Shown piece after piece: positions 7,903-12,107 of a stretch of 12,107 bases of DNA. Positions within the stretch are counted from its first letter, which is position 1. The number at the start of each line of letters is the position of its first letter. Source of the stretch: JBDTVS01 sp040007095 (GTDB lineage: Bacteria > Acidobacteriota > Vicinamibacteria > Vicinamibacterales > CAVVIG01). The position numbers and the translations under genes were made by a program. The stretch covers positions 1 through 12,107 of the forward strand of contig JBDTVS010000052.1 of the NCBI GenBank assembly GCA_040007095.1, written 5' to 3'. Under the pieces are notes generated by a model that was not told the origin of the DNA, searched no databases, and saw only the letters and a program-made list of their open reading frames with translations.

Positions 7903-8523
7903 CGCACCGGTCAACGCATCGGCGACTGGAGCGACGTCAACGGTCGCCATGGCATTCTCGGGATGGCGTTGTCCGACGTCGATGAACAGCATCAGACCAT
8001 CACCGTTCGACTCAAGGGTGCTCGGCAGGAACACCGCGTGCCAGTCACCGACGATTTCTGGCCGCTGTTTCGTCGGTATCTGCAGACCGAGCGACGCCCG
8101 CCGAAGCGCAGCCAGGCGGCCTGGAGGCGCATCGCCGTGGTCATGGTGTGCCGTTGTCCTACGGTGCCTTCGAGTCAGCCTTGCGGTGGCTCGGACGCAA
8201 GGTCGGGGCCAGTGCGGGCGTCAGTTTCGTCACACCGTCGCCCAAGGCGTGCTGGACATCACTGGCAACCTGAAGGTCACCCAGGAACTGCTAGGCCACG
8301 CGCATCTGTCGATCACCGCCGATCTGTACATCACGTGGATCCGCGCGTACTCGTGGAAGCGGTCGCGGCGGTGAAGGCCCGTGCCGACACGGTACACCTG
8401 GGACCTCTTCAGTCCGCCGACGCACCGAGGGAACGGTACGCCTTTGCGTACGACGAGGTAACCATCGAGGAACTGGAACGGACGATGACGACGAGGCGCT
8501 CGCCCGCGGGAGACGGGGAATGA
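7903..8523 (+). pseudogene. Tyrosine recombinase 1 (TnpA-like), truncated and frameshifted
   Basis: This is the catalytic domain of a site-specific tyrosine recombinase without its N-terminal DNA-binding domain. The first frame gives RTGQRIGDW (box I Arg), LSDVDEQHQTITVRLKG and VPVTDDFWPLFRRYLQ up to about 8130. A second frame (from about 8142) gives HGVPLSYGAFESALRWLGRK. A third (from about 8222) gives QFRHTVAQGVLDITGNLKV and ELLGHAHLSITADLY, with the box II Arg, the GH motif and the active-site Tyr. The first frame then resumes with VDPRVLVEAVAAVKARA to the TGA at 8521. Three frameshifts make it non-functional. The box II His also looks lost (RQFRH instead of HxFRH). The left edge directly abuts the kinase relic. 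The stop overlaps the next gene's ATG (ATGA), the signature of an integrase gene series. Confidence 0.78.
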
Positions 8524-8914
8524 AAACACCGCACGCCTGCGCCGAGGTTCTCGTTGCGGAGAGCGCCGCTGATCACGGATCCGCACTTGGCGAGGAACTG
8601 CATGCGCTGATTGACCGCTTCACCTCACCGGAGGACGGCAAAAGCGCATGCGGCAAGGCTGTGCGGCATTTCTGGAAATCCTGGCCTCGTGTCGCGGACA
8701 GACCTGGCAAGAACGATGGCATCATTTCGAACGGGCGATTTGGCCCCGCTGGATCGCCGGCGACGGTCGACCGCACCTCACGCATTGGACGGCCGGCCCG
8801 CGCGCGCTCGTGCTCGCTCGTCGCGTGACCCCGACATGGGACTGGCTCGCCGAGGTGCCGGTCCAGCGGTGGATCGCCGCGCTGGCTGCGGGATTCATTC
8901 AGCATGTGTCGCTC

Positions 8915-9079
8915 CGGCGCATAGACCGCGTCGAAGTGAACCGGATTCGTGTTCAGCGTCAACAGCGTAAACCACGAGTTGTCAGCAGCCAGCACCGTGC
9001 GTCCGAGCGGGTGCTCGTAGACGTCGCCGACTTCGAAATCCTCGAACACTCGACCGGTCCATCCCTGTTTCACGGCCAT
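8915..9079 (-). pseudogene. MaoC-like dehydratase, 5' fragment inserted antisense in the recombinase
   Basis: From ATG 9079 the minus strand reads about 55 residues of a MaoC-type hot-dog dehydratase N-terminus: GRVFEDFEVGDVYEHPLGRT, then AADNSWFTLLTLNTNPVHFD and AVYA. The FEDF-VG-x-x-x-H--GRT opening and the NTNP-HFD motif are highly characteristic of acyl-CoA MaoC family enzymes. After AVYA the reading continues to about 8573 but turns into antisense recombinase sequence, so roughly two thirds of the protein, including the rest of the hot-dog fold, is absent. About 40 bp of upstream sequence (9080-9120) seems to have come with it. The fragment sits inside recombinase 2 in opposite orientation and has better codon sense than the surrounding decayed frames. 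Confidence 0.75.
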
Positions 9080-9715
9080 CTCAGACCTGTATCCGCTTAA
9101 GGACCCTGGCGGAAATAAGGCTGCCACTGTGGCCGGCGAGCGACCCGTGGCGCCGCGCGCAGGATCACCTCCAGCGTCTGGTCGCCGAGGTCTCGTGGGC
9201 CAGTCGCCATTCTCAGGACAAGGCCGTCGTCGTCGGGCTGTGCCTGCTCATCACACGTGGCTACGTGACGCTAGAAGAAATCACCGATGACGATACGGCA
9301 CAGATCCCCTCGCGTTGTCCGGGGACAGGACATGCTCGACGCGGCCTTGTGTCGAGCAGGGATCCTGTCCCGCACGCCGCAACGGGGCACGAGTCGGCGC
9401 AGTCGGCGCAGTCGCGCGACCGTTGCAGAATTGGTCGCGATGGCCGACATCGCCGAACCGTTCCGGGCGCTCACGTTGCTGTATCTGGAGACGCATGCGA
9501 CCCGCGTCAGCCACGTCTATGTCACGCTTCGCCACAAGCTGATCGCGCAGGGCCATTTCTGGCGCTTTCTGACCCAACACTTTCCGGACATTACACGGAG
9601 CGCAGACGTTTTGCCTGCCCACGGGCGTGCCTATATTCCGTACGCCATCGCCCGCGCCCGCGAGCGGCAGCGGAGCGAGGATACCAGCCCAGGCCCTCGC
9701 ACCACCGCGCATGTG

Positions 9716-9718
9716 TGA
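9716..9718 (+). other. In-frame TGA inside recombinase 2
   Basis: The frame carrying recombinase 2 reads smoothly on both sides of this TGA: RTTAHV before, LLEVRTFFADVC after. A single G-to-A change from TGG (Trp) would explain it, since related recombinases, as I recall them, have an aromatic residue here. There is no sign of a selenocysteine context, and other lesions in the same gene argue for decay. Confidence 0.6.
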
Positions 9719-9760
9719 CTGCTCGAAGTCCGCACCTTCTTCGCGGACGTCTGCACAGGG

Positions 9761-10972
9761 GTGACGGAGCCGGAGTCGCCGTTCGCTCCCTGTGCGCCTC
9801 GGGTCGTCCCCTTGATGCGCCGCGATTTGTTGGGGCTCGGCTTCGAACAAGCGCGCGCGCGGACGCAGGCACGCCTGACCGCGACCGTCCTCGACCTTGA
9901 ACGCGAAATGCCGAAGATCCGGGCGTGCGCGTTGCAACAGTGGACGGACGCAAAGGTGGCGCTGCAGGCCACGTCCAGTATCAGATCCGCCGGAGCCGAA
10001 GCGGCGACGTTCCGGGATTGGGCGCTTCTGGAACTGCTCGTGCAGAGCGGCCTCCGCATCGAGGAGGCCAGCGAGCTCACGACGCTCGATATTCTCAAAC
10101 GCCAACTACGGGATGGGCGCCTGTACTACATGCTGCACATCAAACCCTCGAAATTTGATCGCGCACGAGTGATTCCGATCGGGGACGGCCTCGGGCGCGT
10201 GATCGCCGAGATCAACCGCCACGTGAAGCGCTTCAACAGCACGGAGGCCGTGCCGCATTGCGATCATTGGGACCATCTCGATCGGCAGGCCCGACCACGC
10301 GCGCCGTATCTGCTGCAGGGCGCCAAACATCCGAGCCCACTCGGCATCCAAACGATTCGCGCCCGGATACGGGCGGTCTCGGTGGCTGAGGGTGCACGCC
10401 GGGCCGATGGACGACCTCTCGTCCTGCTTCCACACGATTGCCGGCGGGTCTTCGCGCCCGAACACCTGAATAACAACGTGCCGGTGCACATCATCCAGGC
10501 GTTGCTCGGGCACGCGACGCTCGACACGGTGATGGTGTATGCCAAGCTCTATCCGACGCACATGATCGAGGAATACCGCAAAGCAGTCCGCGGCCTCTAC
10601 AACGCCTTTCACGGCGACGACAGTCTGCGCAACCCGACGGCTGAAGAGTGGGCCGCGTTTACCACGAGCGGCAATCTGCGAGACATGGGCACCCATCTCT
10701 GCGCGCTGCCGACGGGTGAGTACTGCCCCAAAGGGCTCGTCTGCCTCGGCTGCACGCACGCGCAGCCGAAACGGAGCGCCGTGCCAATCTTCCGTCGCAT
10801 GCTCGCCAGCCATGAACGCGCACTCGGCACGGCGCGCGAGCGCGGAGAACCCGCAGGTCAGATCGCGGCGCGGCAACTTGAAGTCTCGCGGATCAGCCAC
10901 GCGTTGCGACGGGCTGAAGACTTGCCGTCCGATGTCGCCGCGGCGATCGAAGCGGAAGCCGGCTGCTGCTAG
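9761..10972 (+). CDS. Tyrosine recombinase 2, open catalytic C-terminal half with Cys4 tail
   Basis: This is an open frame of 403 residues from a GTG at 9761. It may be translated by restart after the upstream TGA, or may simply be the undamaged half of a dead gene. It contains the whole tyrosine-recombinase catalytic set: Arg99 (SGLRIEEASEL), Lys131 region (HIKPSKFDRARVIPI), His225-x-x-Arg228 (PHDCRR), His251 (LLGHATLDT) and nucleophile Tyr260 (VMVYAKLYP). A tail with Cys314, Cys322, Cys328 and Cys331 (CALPTGEYC, CLGC) looks zinc-binding, followed by a helical basic end (FRRMLASHERALG). The tail places it with Tn554 TnpB-like and integrase-trio large recombinases. The N-terminal DNA-binding half lies in the disrupted stretch upstream, so full activity is doubtful. 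The stop is directly followed by the antitoxin gene. Confidence 0.8.
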   Translation: MTEPESPFAPCAPRVVPLMRRDLLGLGFEQARARTQARLTATVLDLEREMPKIRACALQQWTDAKVALQATSSIRSAGAEAATFRDWALLELLVQSGLRIEEASELTTLDILKRQLRDGRLYYMLHIKPSKFDRARVIPIGDGLGRVIAEINRHVKRFNSTEAVPHCDHWDHLDRQARPRAPYLLQGAKHPSPLGIQTIRARIRAVSVAEGARRADGRPLVLLPHDCRRVFAPEHLNNNVPVHIIQALLGHATLDTVMVYAKLYPTHMIEEYRKAVRGLYNAFHGDDSLRNPTAEEWAAFTTSGNLRDMGTHLCALPTGEYCPKGLVCLGCTHAQPKRSAVPIFRRMLASHERALGTARERGEPAGQIAARQLEVSRISHALRRAEDLPSDVAAAIEAEAGCC

Positions 10973-10981
10973 AATGTGCCG

Positions 10982-11200
10982 ATGGTGATCGCCTCTGGAA
11001 AAGTCGTGGGTGGGCGGGTCGAACTCGATAGTGAGCTGCCGGAAGGCGCCTCCGTCACGGTGCTCGCACCCGAGGGCGACGAGACCTTTGAAGCCGACCC
11101 AGAAACCGAGCGCATGCTCCTCGACGCCATCGCCCAATGTGAGCGTGGCGAGACCATCCCTCTGACGCAACTGCTGAGCGAACTCCGCGACCGAGAGTGA
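10982..11200 (+). CDS. Putative antitoxin of a ParE/RelE-type pair
   Basis: This is an acidic protein of 72 residues. It has an N-terminal beta-rich part (MVIASGKVVGGRVELDSELP, then VTVLAPEGDETFEADPE) that resembles small AbrB-like or swapped-hairpin antitoxin heads. A helical C-terminal part (MLLDAIAQCERGETIP, LLSELRDRE) is suited to wrapping a toxin. The antitoxin role is mainly inferred from the 4-bp GTGA overlap with the toxin gene. ATG 10982 is preferred; an in-frame GTG at 10976 would add two residues and lies 3 bp after the recombinase TAG. No strong ribosome-binding site is visible for either, so coupling to the recombinase transcript is likely. Confidence 0.72.
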   Translation: MVIASGKVVGGRVELDSELPEGASVTVLAPEGDETFEADPETERMLLDAIAQCERGETIPLTQLLSELRDRE

Positions 11201-11508
11201 GCGAGTCGCTCCACATCGAGATCAGCGCGCTCGCGGCGGCGCACGTGCGCACCGCGGAGACATGGTGGGGGCTCAACCGACCAAAGGCGCCTGGGGCCAT
11301 TCGCGCGGAGCTTGAACGCGCCTCCTCGCTGATCGCGCTGCGGCCTGAGATCGGCACGCGCGCCCGGAACATCGCGCTGCCCGGCGTGCGTCGACTGCAC
11401 CTCGGACGCATTCGCTACGACCTCTATTACCGCCTGATCGAGGCGCCACGACGACTGGAAATTCTGGCCCTCTGGCATGCCAGCCGTGGAAGCCCTCCGC
11501 CAATCTGA
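11197..11508 (+). CDS. ParE/RelE-superfamily toxin
   Basis: This is a basic protein of 103 residues with the type II toxin fold pattern. Its order is: alpha1 with AHVRTAETWWGLNRPKAPG, alpha2 (FxxEL-like AIRAELERASSLIALRPEIG), then the beta-sheet core with GVRRLHLGRIRYDLYYRLIE and the end strand LEILALWHASRGSPPPI. The YDLYYR core strand and the final LWHASRGSPP are strongly typical of ParE/RelE family members. Whether it is a gyrase poison (ParE) or a ribosome-dependent RNase (RelE) cannot be decided. The GTG start overlaps the antitoxin stop. The pair lies between the recombinase and a second recombinase C-terminal relic, which fits a stabilising cassette of a mobile element. Confidence 0.87.
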   Translation: MSESLHIEISALAAAHVRTAETWWGLNRPKAPGAIRAELERASSLIALRPEIGTRARNIALPGVRRLHLGRIRYDLYYRLIEAPRRLEILALWHASRGSPPPI

Positions 11509-11510
11509 CA

Positions 11511-11624
11511 GAAGCGCGGCGCCGATCTCTTCGTCGCATGCTCGCCAACCGTGAGCGGACGTTCGGGGCCGCTCGCCAGCGCGGGGAACCTGTCGGGCAG
11601 ATCGCCGCTCAAGAACTCGAAGTC
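11511..11624 (+). pseudogene. Diverged second copy of the recombinase 2 C-terminus
   Basis: Starting 2 bp after the toxin stop, this stretch aligns with 10768-10885, the end of recombinase 2. Over the ungapped 92 bp (11533-11624 against 10794-10885) I count 69 identical bases by hand. In protein, 22 of 31 residues match (RRMLANRERTFGAARQRGEP against RRMLASHERALGTARERGEP). A 4-bp deficit just upstream breaks the frame. Downstream of 11624 similarity fades. The divergence is too great for a fresh duplication, so this is probably the relic of a separate, related element. Confidence 0.78.
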
Positions 11625-11839
11625 GGTCTGCGCCTTTCTCGTACCGCCCTTCCTCACGCGGGACGGTTGCCGTTCTCCTTGACTCTCGCCCTCTGAATTG
11701 TCGTCGTGCCAGGGTTTCGCGCGCGTGGCCGGTGGGCGTGTTGGGCCTTCGGGTCCCGCACAGGCCGCGCCAGCACAGCTGTCACGGATCAACCTGTGCA
11801 ATCGGTCCCTCCGGCACGCCCACTGGCCCCCCGCGCCGT
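11625..11839. other. Non-coding stretch between recombinase relic and leader hairpin
   Basis: No convincing gene is seen on either strand. The long minus-strand open frame across 11427-11897 has no recognisable protein character and is a by-product of GC-rich codon composition. A weak 7-bp inverted repeat (GCACAGG 11758-11764, CCTGTGC 11793-11799) with a 28-bp loop is present. The promoter of the ArdC-like gene probably lies in this stretch, but no clear -35/-10 pair was found. Confidence 0.4.
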
Positions 11840-11912
11840 CCTCCTTTTTCCGCCGGGTTGCGTTTGCTCTCCCTTCTGGCGAGAGAGCAAACGTCAACTT
11901 CGAAAAAGGAGG
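11840..11912 (+). promoter_or_regulatory. Long leader hairpin sequestering the ribosome-binding site of the ArdC-like gene
   Basis: Two nested perfect inverted repeats are present. The outer one pairs CCTCCTTTTTC (11840-11850) with GAAAAAGGAGG (11902-11912). The inner one pairs CGTTTGCTCTC (11861-11871) with GAGAGCAAACG (11883-11893) around an 11-nt loop. Between them GTTG (11857-11860) can pair with CAAC (11895-11898) with one bulged base. The right outer arm is the Shine-Dalgarno AAGGAGG itself, five bases before ATG 11918. A transcript that starts left of 11840 would therefore have its ribosome-binding site locked in a very stable stem. A transcript starting inside the structure would be free. 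Confidence 0.8.
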
Positions 11913-11917
11913 CCCGC

Positions 11918-12107
11918 ATGAAACCCTGCATCGTCAACGACCACGCTCAGGACGATCAATCGCCCAAGCAAGACATCTACGCCCGCATCACCGCGAAGAT
12001 CGTCGCCGCCCTCGAAGACGGCGTGCGGCCTTGGGTCAGGCCCTGGAACGCCGAACACGCCGCCGGGCGCATTACGCGACCGTTGCGTCACAACGGCCAG
12101 CCCTACA
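11918..12107 (+). CDS. ArdC-like antirestriction protein, N-terminal part (runs off the window)
   Basis: This is the first 63 codons of a gene that continues past the window edge. The reading MKPCIVNDHAQDDQSPKQ leads into DIYARITAKIVAALEDGVRP, WVRPWNAEHAAGRITRPLRH and NGQPY. The pattern of an amphipathic helix ending in an aliphatic LE-xG, then PW-x-PW and R-P-L-R-x-N-G-x-x-Y, is the N-terminal ssDNA-binding domain of ArdC-type antirestriction proteins (formerly DUF1738). In full length these carry a C-terminal zincin-like metallopeptidase domain, not visible here. Such proteins shield incoming plasmid or conjugative DNA from restriction. The start is set by a strong AAGGAGG at 11906-11912. 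Placement beside recombinase relics and a toxin-antitoxin pair fits a mobile element. Confidence 0.85.
   Translation, partial: MKPCIVNDHAQDDQSPKQDIYARITAKIVAALEDGVRPWVRPWNAEHAAGRITRPLRHNGQPY

Larger units (their letters stand above)
8520..9760 (+). pseudogene. Tyrosine recombinase 2 (Tn554 TnpB-like), disrupted N-terminal half
   Basis: ATG 8520 overlaps the preceding TGA and begins a decayed large recombinase. After a frame change, RQGCAAFLEILASCRGQTWQERW (a TWQERW motif typical of TnpB-like large recombinases) and RALVLARRVTPTWDWLAEVP are readable up to about 8905. The coding sense is then interrupted by about 215 bp holding antisense MaoC sequence. It resumes at 9121 (LPLWPASDPWRRAQDHLQRL, LITRGYVTLEEITDDD), shifts frame near 9308-9316, and continues as VVRGQDMLDAALCRAGIL, VAELVAMADIAEPFRALT, YLETHATRVSHVYVTLRHK and VLPAHGRAYIPYAIARARE. 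A TGA at 9716-9718 stops it, but the same frame goes on beyond as LLEVRTFFADVC into the open catalytic half. The intact ancestor would have been roughly 660-680 residues after removing the insertion. Confidence 0.7.

Noticed and set aside
7898..7905. GCGGCCGC palindrome at the kinase/recombinase junction
   Set aside because: An 8-bp GC palindrome is expected by chance in such GC-rich DNA and nothing else indicates a cloning or attachment site.
8573..8914. Remainder of the 184-residue minus-strand frame containing the MaoC start
   Set aside because: Beyond AVYA it loses MaoC features and is antisense to recombinase 2, so it is not treated as part of a functional dehydratase.
10106..11170. Long minus-strand open frame antisense to the recombinase
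   Set aside because: It mirrors the GC-rich codons of the recombinase and antitoxin genes and shows no domain motif; the plus strand carries the catalytic residues.
11758..11799. Inverted repeat GCACAGG/CCTGTGC in the ArdC-like upstream region
   Set aside because: It is only 7 bp with a 28-bp loop and no T-run or promoter context, so it is too weak to call an operator or terminator.
11427..11897. Minus-strand open frame of 156 residues over the toxin end and non-coding stretch
   Set aside because: It has no recognisable motif and crosses the toxin gene, the recombinase relic and the leader hairpin; it is probably a composition artefact.

Overview
The window is GC-rich. It looks like chromosomal DNA from an environmental bacterium, most likely an Acidobacteriota of the Vicinamibacteria type. 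This taxonomic guess rests on an Oar-like TonB-dependent receptor with an N-terminal carboxypeptidase-regulatory domain, a decayed acidobacterial-style Ser/Thr kinase fragment, and the overall codon style. No RNA gene or CRISPR array was seen.

Left part (1-7610) is intact core-like sequence. The window opens on the last 36 codons of a plus-strand gene that resembles the C-terminus of a mercuric-reductase-like flavin disulfide oxidoreductase. A large outer-membrane TonB-dependent receptor follows (227-3043, +). Convergent to it and 6 bp away is a tightly packed minus-strand operon: lipoprotein substrate-binding protein (7589-6324), two permeases (6327-5485 and about 5485-4706), an ABC ATPase (4709-3645) and a CDP-alcohol phosphatidyltransferase (3652-3050). 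All five genes overlap at their ends. By remembered similarity the set corresponds to the E. coli ynjB-ynjC-ynjD-(ynjE)-ynjF locus, whose substrate is unknown. Here YnjC is split into two permeases and YnjE is absent. The plain hypothesis is import of a small polar compound, coupled to a membrane enzyme that attaches an alcohol to a CDP-activated lipid. A 7-bp perfect dyad sits directly in front of the operon's GTG start.

Right part (about 7680-12107) is an accessory scrapyard of mobile DNA. A frameshifted kinase fragment (7684-7896) abuts an N-terminally truncated and frameshifted tyrosine recombinase (7903-8523). Its TGA overlaps the ATG of a second, larger tyrosine recombinase of the Tn554 TnpB / integrase-trio type (8520-10972). 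The second recombinase has been broken by frameshifts, by an antisense insertion carrying the 5' end of a MaoC-type dehydratase gene (8915-9079, -), and by an in-frame TGA at 9716. Its catalytic C-terminal half (9761-10972) is still open, with a complete catalytic set and a Cys4 tail. A ParE/RelE-type toxin-antitoxin pair (10982-11508) follows immediately. Straight after the toxin is a diverged, frameshifted second copy of the recombinase C-terminus (11511-11624). The window ends in the start of an ArdC-like antirestriction gene (11918 onward). The very strong ribosome-binding site of that gene is completely paired in a long leader hairpin (11840-11912).

The two most interesting points are the uncharacterised transporter plus lipid-headgroup-enzyme operon, and the RBS-sequestering hairpin before the antirestriction gene.
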